DNA from: Flavobacterium pokkalii | Lineage (GTDB): Bacteria; Bacteroidota; Bacteroidia; Flavobacteriales; Flavobacteriaceae | NCBI RefSeq assembly: GCF_014596575.1 | Contig: NZ_NASZ01000011.1 | Coordinates: 1-64,000 of the forward strand | DNA length: 64,000 nt | Direction of reading: 5' to 3' | Shown here: positions 26,274-35,099 of the stretch, one piece after another | Numbering within the stretch: the first letter of the stretch is position 1 | How the letters are laid out: each line of letters opens with the position of its first letter | Program-made: the position numbers and the translations under genes | The notes under the pieces: generated by a model | The model's input: only the letters and a program-made list of their open reading frames with translations | Database searches by the model: none | Told to the model about the DNA's origin: nothing

Positions 26274-27938
26274 ATGAGATTTTTTTGCTTTTGCTTATTT
26301 GTATTCTTTTTTTCTGCAAAAGAAACGCAGGCTCAACAACTTTTAGGTCAAAAAGAAGTTTCGTTTTCGAGACAGGATAGTTTGCGTGGCAGCATTACAA
26401 AAGAAAGAGTCTGGTGGGATGTTAAACAATATCGTTTAGATATAAAAATAAATCCTTTAGACAGCACAATTACAGGTTCTAACACTATTAAGTATAAAGT
26501 ATTACAGGAATACAATGTGATGCAAATTGATTTACAAAATCCACTAGTGATTGATAAAGTAATTCAGGATAATATTGAATTAAATTTCAACAAAGATGGA
26601 AATGCGTATTTTATCCATTTACAATCCAATCAAAAAAAAGGAACTAGCAAAGAAATAACGGTTTTTTATCACGGTAAACCAAAAGTTGCTGTAAATCCGC
26701 CCTGGGATGGAGGAATTAGCTGGAACAAGGACAAAAACGGAAAGCCTTTCATTGCTTCTTCCTGTCAGGGAATTGGAGCCAGTATTTGGTGGCCTAACAA
26801 AGATCATCTGTATGATGAAGTGGAGAAAATGTATATAAACGTTACCGTTCCGGGAGATTTAACCGATGTTTCTAACGGACGTTTGCTTCGTATTAAAAAA
26901 CAAAAAGACGGAACCAAAACCTATGAATGGTATGTTTCCAATCCAATAAACAATTACAGTGTGAATATCAATATTGGCGATTATGTTTCTTTTGCTGAAA
27001 AATTTAAAGGCGAAAAAGGAATTTTAGATTGTACTTATTATGTTTTGAGAGACAATTTGGCGAAAGCCAAAAAACAATTCAAAGAAGTTCCGAAAATGCT
27101 AAAAGCTTTCGAATATTGGTTTGGACCTTATCCTTTTTATGAAGACGGCTATAAATTGGTAGAAGTTCCTTATCTGGGAATGGAACACCAAAGTTCGGTT
27201 ACTTATGGAAATGGTTTTAAAAATGGTTATTTAGGAAATGATTTAAGCGGAACCGGCTGGGGATTAAAATTTGATTTTATCATTATTCACGAATCCGGAC
27301 ATGAATGGTTTGGTAACAGCATTACGGATGCCGACATTGCTGATATGTGGATTCATGAAAGTTTCACCAATTATTCCGAAAGTCTTTTTCTGGAATATTA
27401 TTATGGTAAAAAAGCCGCTTCGACTTATATACGCGGACTTAGAAAAAACATTATGAATGACAAACCAATTATTGGAATTTATAATGTTAACCAAGAAGGT
27501 TCAACCGATATGTATTACAAAGGGGCAAATATGCTGCACACTTTGCGTCAAATTGTTAATGACGATCAAAAATGGAGAGCGCTTTTAAGAGGTTTAAACA
27601 GTACTTTTTATCATCAAATTGTAAATACACAGCAAATTGAGAATTATATCAGTGAGCAAACAAACTTAGATTTAATCTCGTTTTTCAACCAATATTTAAG
27701 AGATACCCGAATTCCAATATTGGAATATTATTTTGAAAAAGAGCAATTGTTTTTCCGTTGGACAAATTGTGTTACTGATTTTAATATACCTGTAAAAATA
27801 ATGGTAAATGATACAGAAAAATGGCTATATCCACAGACAAATTGGAAATATGAAACAAATATTGACAAAAACTCAAAAGTAACTATCAATCCAGATTTTT
27901 ATGTAAAAGGGATTCATATAAAAAATAAAATAGACTAA
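26274..27938 (+). CDS. Secreted M1-family zinc metallopeptidase, 554 aa
   Basis: An N-terminal signal peptide (hydrophobic FFCFCLFVFFF, cleavage near residue 20) sends it to the periplasm or beyond. A beta-sandwich N domain follows, then the gluzincin catalytic domain with H339-E340-S-G-H343 and third zinc ligand Glu362 exactly 18 residues later, within WIHESFTNYSE. The exopeptidase motif is seen as YLGMEHQ in place of GAMEN. The C-terminal helical domain of full-size aminopeptidase N is absent, as in other short M1 proteins. It is the fourth gene of this plus-strand run (14-bp gap). Confidence 0.93.
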   Translation: MRFFCFCLFVFFFSAKETQAQQLLGQKEVSFSRQDSLRGSITKERVWWDVKQYRLDIKINPLDSTITGSNTIKYKVLQEYNVMQIDLQNPLVIDKVIQDNIELNFNKDGNAYFIHLQSNQKKGTSKEITVFYHGKPKVAVNPPWDGGISWNKDKNGKPFIASSCQGIGASIWWPNKDHLYDEVEKMYINVTVPGDLTDVSNGRLLRIKKQKDGTKTYEWYVSNPINNYSVNINIGDYVSFAEKFKGEKGILDCTYYVLRDNLAKAKKQFKEVPKMLKAFEYWFGPYPFYEDGYKLVEVPYLGMEHQSSVTYGNGFKNGYLGNDLSGTGWGLKFDFIIIHESGHEWFGNSITDADIADMWIHESFTNYSESLFLEYYYGKKAASTYIRGLRKNIMNDKPIIGIYNVNQEGSTDMYYKGANMLHTLRQIVNDDQKWRALLRGLNSTFYHQIVNTQQIENYISEQTNLDLISFFNQYLRDTRIPILEYYFEKEQLFFRWTNCVTDFNIPVKIMVNDTEKWLYPQTNWKYETNIDKNSKVTINPDFYVKGIHIKNKID

Positions 27939-27985
27939 TTTTATCCTTACTATTTTTAATAGGGACTAATCGAATTTTAATAAAG

Positions 27986-28702
27986 ATGAAAACAAAGTAT
28001 TTATATCTTTCTTTTTTTTTGATGCTAAGCTTTATCCAGTATAGCCAAAATAGTATTGTAAAAAGAGATGAACAGGAAGTTTACGTTGATTCTGTTGAAC
28101 TTACGGTTGATACGGTAAGAGTTGCGAGAATAGATCTTGATTCCATTCATTTTAAAGCAACCAATGAAATGCTGGATGAAAACATTTATTGGGAAATTAT
28201 TCAAAAATCATTGAAAGAAACCAGTAATCAGGAAGATCAGGAAATTTATCTGACTACTGAATTAGAGAAATTATCCCCAAAAGAAATGATTGGTTTTCGA
28301 TTAAGAACCGATAAATTATTGTTTGATTCATATACTTCTAATTTATGGTGTGCCAATTATATCATCAGTAATGGCGGTGCCGATGACGGTTTCGATTATT
28401 TCAGATGTTGGTTAATTTCCCGTGGAAAAGAGGCTTATTATAAAACTTTGGAAAATCCGGATTATCTGGTAAATTTAGTGGACAACGAACCAAAAACCTA
28501 TGATTTTGAAGGCTTTTGGTATGTTGGAAATAATGCTTTTAAGGAAGTGACCGACAAAGAGGCGGAAGCTTATATAGACTATGAAAATTTTAAAACCACT
28601 GATGAAAATTATCCTATTTTAGATTTTAACTGGAATGTAGATGAACCTCAAACGATGGAAAAAGTTTGTCCGGTTTTGTTTAAAAAATTTATGAAAAAGT
28701 GA
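27986..28702 (+). CDS. Secreted DUF4240 protein, 238 aa
   Basis: The N terminus is a signal peptide (YLYLSFFLMLSFIQYSQ). Residues ~60-180 carry the DUF4240 pattern: YWEIIQKSL, LSPKEMIGFRLRTDKLL, LWCANYIISNGGADDGFDYFRCWLISRGKEAYYKTLENPD. DUF4240 has no established function; it resembles WGR/MolR-associated domains and is commonly cytoplasmic, so a secreted form is notable. The gene is 47 bp after the M1 peptidase and 17 bp before the DinB gene. I infer cotranscription but no role. Confidence 0.8.
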   Translation: MKTKYLYLSFFLMLSFIQYSQNSIVKRDEQEVYVDSVELTVDTVRVARIDLDSIHFKATNEMLDENIYWEIIQKSLKETSNQEDQEIYLTTELEKLSPKEMIGFRLRTDKLLFDSYTSNLWCANYIISNGGADDGFDYFRCWLISRGKEAYYKTLENPDYLVNLVDNEPKTYDFEGFWYVGNNAFKEVTDKEAEAYIDYENFKTTDENYPILDFNWNVDEPQTMEKVCPVLFKKFMKK

Positions 28703-28719
28703 CCTAAAAAAGATCAATA

Positions 28720-29217
28720 ATGAACACATTAGCCAACCTCAAAAGTGAGTTAGATCAGGAGTACAAAACCACAAAAAAGTTTATTGAAAATTTTCCGGAA
28801 GGGAAAAATGACTTTAGTCCACATGAAAAAAGTTTTAAAATGATGCCGCTTGCCACGCATATTGTGGAAGTTTTTGCCTGGCCGGCAGTGATTTTAGCTA
28901 CTTCTGAATTAGATTTCGGAAAAAATGAATACAAACCAACTATTCTGAATTCAAAAGAAGAATTGATTAAAAAATTAGATGATGATTATGCCGCCGGAAA
29001 AGCAGCTTTGGAAAAAGCATCTGAAGAAGATTTAGAACCCAATTGGGCAATTAAAATGAACGGACAAACCTTAAATGAATGGAACAAATATGGTGCAATC
29101 CGACATTCTTTGAACCAAATAACGCATCATCGTGCACAATTAGGCGTTTATTACCGTTTGAACAACATTCCGCTGCCGGGAAGTTACGGACCTTCTGCAG
29201 ATGACCAAAAATTCTAA
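28720..29217 (+). CDS. DinB-family protein, 165 aa
   Basis: A four-helix DinB/YfiT-type bundle with a histidine metal triad: one His in LATHIVEVFAWP and two in HSLNQITHHRAQLG. Family members are metal-dependent enzymes, including thiol S-transferases (bacillithiol, mycothiol or glutathione dependent) and hydrolases. No partner thiol pathway is identified, though an adjacent ligase cluster that could make a gamma-glutamyl or other small peptide makes a thiol link worth keeping in mind (speculation). Last gene of the plus-strand run, convergent with the minus-strand cluster 55 bp on. Confidence 0.88.
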   Translation: MNTLANLKSELDQEYKTTKKFIENFPEGKNDFSPHEKSFKMMPLATHIVEVFAWPAVILATSELDFGKNEYKPTILNSKEELIKKLDDDYAAGKAALEKASEEDLEPNWAIKMNGQTLNEWNKYGAIRHSLNQITHHRAQLGVYYRLNNIPLPGSYGPSADDQKF

Positions 29218-29272
29218 ATAGTAGCCAGCGAAAAATGATTTTATAAAATTTAAAAGATAAAGACGGAAACAA

Positions 29273-30463
29273 TTATTTTTCAAATAGACCAATTGTTCCA
29301 CCAACCCAATCTTTGTCTTTATTGTATTTTACGCCAATCATTTCGCCACGGCTCAAGCGAACTAAATTACAAAGCGGAGTGGGAGTGGTATCGTCTTTTT
29401 TCCAGACATACAGCATTCGCACTTCGGCTTTTACTTTTCCGTCAGGTGACTGAACAATAGGTAAATAGTTGACTTTTTTCTGAAGAATATACAATTCTTT
29501 ATCGGTAACAGCTTCAATATCTTCTTTTTTTACATGAAAAATAACACCGGAACCCGAAAAGGAAAACAATGGTTTCAAAACGTAATTTTCTAAATCATCC
29601 GGAATTTCCTTTAATTCACTTAACAAAGTAGTTTCTATAAAATATTTGCCTTTGAGCATTGGCAAAATAAATTTACTGATTCGGAAAAACCAATTAGGAT
29701 GTCCGGCCCATTCGACCTCTAATTCATCAGAAAAACTAAAATTCATTTTTAAATCAGGACGTAAGTCAAGTTCGTCAAAAATCACCCGGTTGTAAATACG
29801 TTTGATTCGAATTTCTTCTCCGTTTTCGTTTTTATAAAATAATTTTTTCCCTTTTTTAATGACATCTGTAACGCAAATAAATGGGATTCCTAAATCTCTT
29901 TTGCAATAATAAAAATCAATTTTGGTGTTTTGTTTTTCCGGTTCTATTTCTAATAAAACAACATTTTCTTTTGGATGATTATTACAAAAAACAGTTTCTA
30001 AATTTTTCAAAAAATCACTCTCATTGATGCTATCTAAAAAAGGCATTAGTTCTTCTAAAAATGGATATTGTTTTTTGAATTTTTCAAATAAATTAATCTG
30101 ATAATTAAACAAAGAAGGAAATCCTTGCACTTCAATCAATTTAGGAATAACAGCTCCGTTCTCTTCACAAATCCCAAAATCAATTGCTAAAAAAGTGGTA
30201 TGATTGTCTTCATTAGAAACCCTTTTATTTAATTCTAATGATTTATTTGTTAATATTTTAAAATCATCTTGTTGAATTAAAGCTATAACACTATCACAAC
30301 CTTCTAACAATTGTTTTTTTAATTCATTAGAAATGAAAAATGGTGTTTCAGCCATCCGAAAAGTAGGCACATAATTAAAATCATCTGCAATATCCTGCTT
30401 TAAGGCTTCGTATTTTTCTGTGGTAAATTGCTCGTTGAATAATTTTCTATATTTAGAAATCAT
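29273..30463 (-). CDS. ATP-grasp-like protein of the glutathionylspermidine-synthase type, 396 aa
   Basis: I do not recognise a named enzyme. The C-terminal third reads like a divergent ATP-grasp: ENYVLKPLFSFSGSGVIFHV (Lys and Gly-rich loop), YILQKKVNYLPIV (ATP edge strand) and KAEVRMLYVW (acidic Mg position). The middle (FICVTDVIKKGKKLFYKNENGEEIRIKRIYNRVIFDEL) resembles the circularly permuted ATP-grasp/GSP-synthetase group. It is the last gene of a minus-strand series with esterase, ATP-grasp, GCS2 and glutamine amidotransferase, separated from the last by a 134-bp spacer with an inverted repeat. It probably adds another amide bond to the same product (inference). Confidence 0.7.
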   Translation of the reverse strand: MISKYRKLFNEQFTTEKYEALKQDIADDFNYVPTFRMAETPFFISNELKKQLLEGCDSVIALIQQDDFKILTNKSLELNKRVSNEDNHTTFLAIDFGICEENGAVIPKLIEVQGFPSLFNYQINLFEKFKKQYPFLEELMPFLDSINESDFLKNLETVFCNNHPKENVVLLEIEPEKQNTKIDFYYCKRDLGIPFICVTDVIKKGKKLFYKNENGEEIRIKRIYNRVIFDELDLRPDLKMNFSFSDELEVEWAGHPNWFFRISKFILPMLKGKYFIETTLLSELKEIPDDLENYVLKPLFSFSGSGVIFHVKKEDIEAVTDKELYILQKKVNYLPIVQSPDGKVKAEVRMLYVWKKDDTTPTPLCNLVRLSRGEMIGVKYNKDKDWVGGTIGLFEK

Positions 30464-30485
30464 ACCGTTTTGAATGTTAAAAAAA

Positions 30486-30574
30486 GGAACACAGATGATA
30501 CTAATTTAGCAGATTAAAAGAAGTTATTAATTTTTATTTGTGTTAATTTCTTTAATCTGTTTAATCAGTGTTCC
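30486..30574. repeat. Imperfect inverted repeat inside the amidoligase cluster
   Basis: GGAACAC at 30486 pairs with GTGTTCC at 30568-30574, and inner AGATTAAA/TTTAATCT-type stretches pair further in. The spacer can fold into a long imperfect hairpin. AGATTAAA/TTTAATCT-type units resemble flavobacterial intergenic repeats I know from memory. Confidence 0.55.
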
Positions 30575-30597
30575 GATATTATATTAGTATAAAATAA

Positions 30598-31428
30598 TCA
30601 ATTAGACATGATTTTTTTAGATTTCATCAGGTCAGTAATGGCTGAACGGAGGAAATTAGGAATCAAAGTTTCGTTAGTGCGATAAATTTTATCATCGTCA
30701 ACCAAATCTTCAAGCATGTTTCGGAATTTCCTTTTTCCCTTCAATTTTCTAATTTTATCCTTTATTTCTTTATTCCTTAATTGTGACAAAAAACTAATCG
30801 GATCAGCTTCCGGATGAAATTGCGTCCCTACCAAATGATCGGTAAAACGTACAGCCATAATCGCCCTTTCATATTGTACATGATCTCTTATTTTTTCCAG
30901 TGACAATATTTTAGCCCCTTTTTTGGCAAAAACACTCAATTTAGGTTGTACAACCTGATAATCTCTGGAATCAATCGCGTAGAAAGGATCGTCTAAGCCT
31001 TCAAATAACAAATCCTTAAGACCTTCTTTGGTTTTGTGAATCGTCATCACTCCAAAGGAGGTATCGTTTCTTTTGGTAATTTCGGCTAAACCAAAGTGTT
31101 TACAAGCCATTTGGAAAGAATGACAAATAAAAAGTACGTGTTTTTTTATGGGATTTTCGTTGTTCCATTTGACAATCGCGTCAATAAATTCAAAGAATTT
31201 AACATCCCAACTTCCGTTTCCTTCCAAAGGATTTCCGGGGCCACCCGTAGCAATATAAATATCAAATTTTTCAATTTCAGGTAATTCGCACTTTCCTCTC
31301 ACGTCAAAAATTTTGAAAGACACAAAAGGAGAAAATCGATTGAGGATGTCAATAATACAACGCATTCCCTGATTAGGTTCGCCATTGTACATATCTAATA
31401 TTGCGACAGTTATGCTTTTCTTTTTCAT
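30598..31428 (-). CDS. Class I glutamine amidotransferase, 276 aa
   Basis: A GMP-synthase-like glutaminase domain. Catalytic Cys102 is in FICHSFQMA, where the usual C-x-G-x-Q motif is C-H-S-F-Q, so the oxyanion glycine is a Ser. The His-Glu pair is in GTQFHPEADP. A further ~60 residues (LRNKEIKDKIRKLKGKRKF...) extend the C terminus. I chose the ATG at 31428 (MKKKSITVAIL), with AAGGA upstream; extending to a TTG three codons earlier is possible but less likely. Lying between GCS2 and ATP-grasp-like genes, it probably supplies ammonia or removes glutamyl groups in the same pathway. Confidence 0.88.
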   Translation of the reverse strand: MKKKSITVAILDMYNGEPNQGMRCIIDILNRFSPFVSFKIFDVRGKCELPEIEKFDIYIATGGPGNPLEGNGSWDVKFFEFIDAIVKWNNENPIKKHVLFICHSFQMACKHFGLAEITKRNDTSFGVMTIHKTKEGLKDLLFEGLDDPFYAIDSRDYQVVQPKLSVFAKKGAKILSLEKIRDHVQYERAIMAVRFTDHLVGTQFHPEADPISFLSQLRNKEIKDKIRKLKGKRKFRNMLEDLVDDDKIYRTNETLIPNFLRSAITDLMKSKKIMSN

Positions 31429-31476
31429 TGAATTCAATCCTTAAATTATAACTCAAAGATACGCTAATAATTTAAT

Positions 31477-32583
31477 TTATAAGTCTTTAGTGAATTCAGA
31501 AGTGATAAAATCAACTACTTTCTTCAAATCATTTGTTTCTTTAAAAACAGCTAACTGCTTATCGGCACCGGTACCGTTTTTCAAAATTTCATGTACATAA
31601 TTAACGTGTTCTCTACTACCCAATTCATCTACCACGTCATCAATAAAATCCAATAATTCTAAAACCAGCAATTTCGTTTCTACTTCTTTTTGCAAACCAA
31701 AATCAATCAAATTGCCTTCAATTCCATATCGGGCAGCTCTGAATTTATTTTCCTTAATCAAAGCCAAACGATAGGTGTTGAATTTTAAATTCTGAGTATT
31801 TAAACGATATAATTTAGCAACAATAGCCTGAATTACCGAAACAATACTCATAGTTTCTTTGACTGTAAGTGCCATATCACAAATTCGAAATTCAATCGTG
31901 TTATAAAAAGGGTGCAGGCGTAAATCCCACCAGATTTTCTTTGGATTATCAATACAATTAGTTTTTACCAAAGTTTCCAAAAAATTGTCATAAGAAGCAA
32001 CAGAATCAAAATATTCCGGCAATCCCGTGCGTGGAAATTTATCAAAAACTTTTGTTCTGAAAGATTTATATCCGGTTTGTCTTCCTTCCCAAAAAGGAGA
32101 ATTGGTTGATAATGCAAAAATATGTGGCAGGAAATAACAAGCCTGATTGATTAATTTCAACCCAATTTCCCGACTTTCAATTCCTACGTGACAATGCATC
32201 CCAAAAATTAAATTGGAACGGGCAGCATCCTGCAATTCGTTAATGATGTTGTGATAACGTGGGTCATCAGTGATTTCCTGATCCTGCCATTTTGAAAAAG
32301 GGTGTGTTCCGGCTCCGCCAACAATGAGTCCTTGTTTGTCGGCGAGTTCGACTATTTTAGTCCTTAAAAATTTTATCTCGCACTCGGCTTCTTTTACATT
32401 TTTACAAATATTGGTACCAACTTCCACCACCGATTGGTGCATTTCGGCCTTTACTTGTTCGTTTAATAATATTTTTGCTCCGTCAACAATTTTAGATAAA
32501 TGCGAGCGCAAATCTCTGGTTTCCGGATCGATAATTTGGTATTCCTCTTCAATACCCAGTGTAAAAACAGGTAGTTTTTTCAT
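31477..32583 (-). CDS. YbdK/GCS2-type carboxylate-amine ligase, 368 aa
   Basis: A glutamine-synthetase-fold ligase of the glutamate-cysteine ligase type 2 family. Evidence: TLGIEEEYQIIDPETRDL at the N terminus (metal-binding Glu residues), VGGAGTHPFSKW, FGMHCHVGIESRE (metal/ATP His), FYNTIEFRICDMALT. Family enzymes join glutamate or another carboxylate to an amine; E. coli YbdK has only weak gamma-glutamylcysteine synthetase activity, so the true substrate is open. I start at ATG 32583 (MKKLPVFTLGI). A TTG start 36 bp upstream would overlap the preceding ATP-grasp gene and add a Lys-rich stretch. The gap to that gene is 22 bp. Confidence 0.9.
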   Translation of the reverse strand: MKKLPVFTLGIEEEYQIIDPETRDLRSHLSKIVDGAKILLNEQVKAEMHQSVVEVGTNICKNVKEAECEIKFLRTKIVELADKQGLIVGGAGTHPFSKWQDQEITDDPRYHNIINELQDAARSNLIFGMHCHVGIESREIGLKLINQACYFLPHIFALSTNSPFWEGRQTGYKSFRTKVFDKFPRTGLPEYFDSVASYDNFLETLVKTNCIDNPKKIWWDLRLHPFYNTIEFRICDMALTVKETMSIVSVIQAIVAKLYRLNTQNLKFNTYRLALIKENKFRAARYGIEGNLIDFGLQKEVETKLLVLELLDFIDDVVDELGSREHVNYVHEILKNGTGADKQLAVFKETNDLKKVVDFITSEFTKDL

Positions 32584-32605
32584 TCTCTTTCTTTTCTCAA
32601 TTTCC

Positions 32606-33553
32606 TTATTTGGCTGCAACAGCCTCCTGCATAAAAGTTCCCCAGGTCAGATTAATTTTTCCCGGTTTTTGTTTTTTTGCCGCTGCGATTGCCATTTTAG
32701 CAGCTTCTTCAACTACCCATTCAAAATTTTCTTCTCCAACAGAATTAACATCGGCATCGGGAGCGGGATTTCCAAAATCGATGGCGTAGGGAATTCCATC
32801 TCGAACGGCAAACTCGACCGTATTAAAATCATATCCCAGACCTTTACAAAGTCGAATAGTGTAATCCTTAATAGTTGCCAAAAGTTTTTTGTTTACCGGA
32901 GGACCGTTGTGAACATAACGCAAATGCGGTTCGTTACGGGGTTCGTATTGCATAATTTTAACCGCCTTACATCCCAGACAATAGACACGGAAATATTCGG
33001 TAAAAACAATTTCTTCCTGAAGCAGCATTACTAATTGTCCGGTTTCTTTGTGTTTTTGCCAAAATTCATCCTTGTTTTCCAGTCGATATACATTCTTCCA
33101 GCCACCACCGGCATAGGGTTTCATATAAGCCGGAAATTTTACGTAATCGAAAATTCCTTCCCAGTCTAACGGATATTTTAAATTTCTAAAGGAATTAGCA
33201 TTCGTATCCGTAGGATGTTCTGCTGACGGAAGAATTACCGTGTTAGGCAACGGTACGCCAAGAGTATCTGCCAGAGCATTATTGAAAAATTTATCATCAG
33301 CACTCCACCAGAAAGGATTATTAATCACATTAGTTCCCGTTAAAGCGGCATTTTTAAGAAAGGCTCGGTAAAAAGGGACATCCTGAGAAATCCGGTCGAT
33401 GATTACAGCATATTCGCCGCCTTTATTTTGAACCACTTTATCTATAGAAACCGCCTCAGCAATAATTCCGTCAACGTTTTTTGAATTCACTCTGTCAATA
33501 AATGCCTGTGGAAAGGTGTCTTCCATTCCAAAAAGAATTCCAATCTTTTTCAT
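32606..33553 (-). CDS. ATP-grasp ligase (D-Ala-D-Ala ligase/RimK-like), 315 aa
   Basis: The N-terminal Rossmann-like domain (GILFGMEDTFPQAFIDRV) is followed by a substrate segment and an ATP-grasp with FPAYMKPYAGGGWKNVYR (ATP Lys, Gly loop), VMLLQEEIVFTEYFRVY and the Mg site VRDGIPYAIDFGNPAPD with Asp and Asn. This fold makes amide bonds between amino acids or a peptide and an amino acid. It is tightly linked to the GCS2 gene (22 bp) and to the upstream esterase (46 bp). The C terminus is normal. The peptide or metabolite made is unknown. Confidence 0.9.
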   Translation of the reverse strand: MKKIGILFGMEDTFPQAFIDRVNSKNVDGIIAEAVSIDKVVQNKGGEYAVIIDRISQDVPFYRAFLKNAALTGTNVINNPFWWSADDKFFNNALADTLGVPLPNTVILPSAEHPTDTNANSFRNLKYPLDWEGIFDYVKFPAYMKPYAGGGWKNVYRLENKDEFWQKHKETGQLVMLLQEEIVFTEYFRVYCLGCKAVKIMQYEPRNEPHLRYVHNGPPVNKKLLATIKDYTIRLCKGLGYDFNTVEFAVRDGIPYAIDFGNPAPDADVNSVGEENFEWVVEEAAKMAIAAAKKQKPGKINLTWGTFMQEAVAAK

Positions 33554-33599
33554 GTTTTTTTCTTTAATACTTTATAATCGAAGTTATTGGTTAATTTGT

Positions 33600-34313
33600 T
33601 TAGCTAAATTGAATTCGGGACAAATAATGCGGAAACATTTCTTTCCACAAAGGCCAGTCGTGTGGTTGATTTTGTCGAATATCCAGCCAGTGTTCCATTT
33701 TTTTTGTTGCTAAAATTTTACTCATTTTTAAATTGGCGTCCAGACAAATATCCCAATTGGAAGTTCCCAAAGCGATGTCCATATTCCATAATTCATAATC
33801 ATTGAGTCCGTGTAAATAATCATCGGGACTGTGATAAAAAACAGTATCATTATAAAAACCATCCAGATAATTTTTGATAGAAAAAATACCGCTCATACTA
33901 AACAAATGACTCACATAACCCGGATGCCTGAAAGCAAAATTTGTAGCATGATAACCTCCAAAACTGCAACCAGCCATCACCACTTTTCCAGTTGGGGTAT
34001 TGAATCGGATTTTTTCAACTATTTCATGACAAATCATTTTGTCATACCAATTGTGATTTTCAATACGGTGTATCGGATGAATATTTTTGTTATAAAAACT
34101 GTTTTTATCAATACTGTCCGGACAATAAATCTGGATTAATCCCTGTTCTAAATACCAGCCTGCCGATTCGATTAATCCGCGGTCTTTGTTTTCATAAAAA
34201 CTCCCCATAGAAGTAGGAAATAAAACCACCGGATAGCCCGCATGTCCAAAAACGAGCATCTCGGTATCTCTGCTCAAATGAGGAGAATACCACTTCAAAT
34301 AGTTTTCTTTCAT
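33600..34313 (-). CDS. EstD-type esterase, 237 aa
   Basis: An alpha/beta hydrolase with nucleophile Ser117 in MAGCSFGGYHA. Opening residues LKWYSPHLSRDTEMLVFGHAGYPVVLFPTSMGSFYENKD are those of the small esterase family often found next to ATP-grasp genes. A candidate His is in QNQPHDWPLW. There is no signal peptide. It is first in the minus-strand series and so is probably transcribed before the ATP-grasp, GCS2, amidotransferase and second ATP-grasp-like genes. It may release the final product or an ester intermediate (inference). Confidence 0.85.
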   Translation of the reverse strand: MKENYLKWYSPHLSRDTEMLVFGHAGYPVVLFPTSMGSFYENKDRGLIESAGWYLEQGLIQIYCPDSIDKNSFYNKNIHPIHRIENHNWYDKMICHEIVEKIRFNTPTGKVVMAGCSFGGYHATNFAFRHPGYVSHLFSMSGIFSIKNYLDGFYNDTVFYHSPDDYLHGLNDYELWNMDIALGTSNWDICLDANLKMSKILATKKMEHWLDIRQNQPHDWPLWKEMFPHYLSRIQFS

Positions 34314-34618
34314 AACTTTGCTTTTAACAATTATAAGGAAATAAACGATACTAAATTCATAAATAGAATGTAGTATTTTACTTTTAACAAAAACATAATA
34401 CTTGCCTTAAAGTTGTTGCAGATAATTCATTTTTGAGCTTCAAAAAATACTTTTTGAAACCAATTATTTAACATTCTGTAAATACCTAAAAAAGACTTCT
34501 GTATATTTTTGTAAATAGTAGTCCACAACAGCGTAGTTCTGAAACGGATGGTTAGAAAAGGGGAGGGTAAAACAGTTTTAAAAAGTTTAAAAACTTTGTT
34601 TGATTTCGCTTTTTAAAG
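34314..34618. other. Intergenic region, 305 bp
   Basis: This AT-rich stretch lies between the esterase start and the 3' end of a small minus-strand gene. It should hold the promoter of the minus-strand amidoligase series. It has a small hairpin near 34579-34594 (AAAGTTT/AAACTTT), possibly the terminator of the small gene, and a TATTTTTG box on the plus strand with no matching gene. I see no ORF or RNA gene. Confidence 0.4.
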
Positions 34619-35023
34619 TTATTCGGCTATACTTTTTTCAAATAGCTGAACCTGATTCTTTAATCTTTCAATAAGTATGTTCATCATGCGTTTGTTCAGA
34701 CTCGACGAATTTTTAATGTATTGCGAATATTCATCTACCGTAAATAAAGCTATTACCATTCCTTTCAAAACATTTCGAAATTTGATGTCTTTTTGAATTG
34801 CATTTTCAATGATAAATAATTTCTTTTCAACGCTTAACGAATAAAAATCACGCTTGTATTTACTGATGTAATTATGAAATGAAGCGATAAATAAATCATT
34901 TTGAAGCTTTAATATTGGTCGTAGGACTTCATTTTGAAAAATTTCATCTGCTGAAGATTGGTTACTAACACTTCCTATGGGTTCACCTCTAAACTCTCTT
35001 AAAAAACGATCTCTTTGGCTCAT
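34619..35023 (-). CDS. Unknown helical protein, 134 aa
   Basis: I do not recognise a family. It is short, charged and mostly alpha-helical by inspection, with no membrane helix or signal peptide. It begins MSQRDRFLREFRGEP and continues with helical segments such as NEVLRPILKLQNDLF and NKRMMNILIERLKNQVQLF. The start ATG has ordinary codon use after it, and the ORF is too well-behaved to be a shadow, since nothing is coded on the other strand. It is divergent from the thioesterase gene with a 76-bp gap. Confidence 0.65.
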   Translation of the reverse strand: MSQRDRFLREFRGEPIGSVSNQSSADEIFQNEVLRPILKLQNDLFIASFHNYISKYKRDFYSLSVEKKLFIIENAIQKDIKFRNVLKGMVIALFTVDEYSQYIKNSSSLNKRMMNILIERLKNQVQLFEKSIAE

Positions 35024-35099
35024 GACTTATCTTTTTCTTAAATTTAGAAAAAATATTCAACAAGAAAGCATTCTTTTAATGTAAGTAATTAACAAAGTT

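Noticed and set aside
31477..32619. Longer GCS2 start at a TTG, overlapping the ATP-grasp gene
   Set aside because: The extra 12 residues are Lys/Glu-rich and unlike the family start; the ATG at 32583 lies directly before the conserved GIEEEYQ region.
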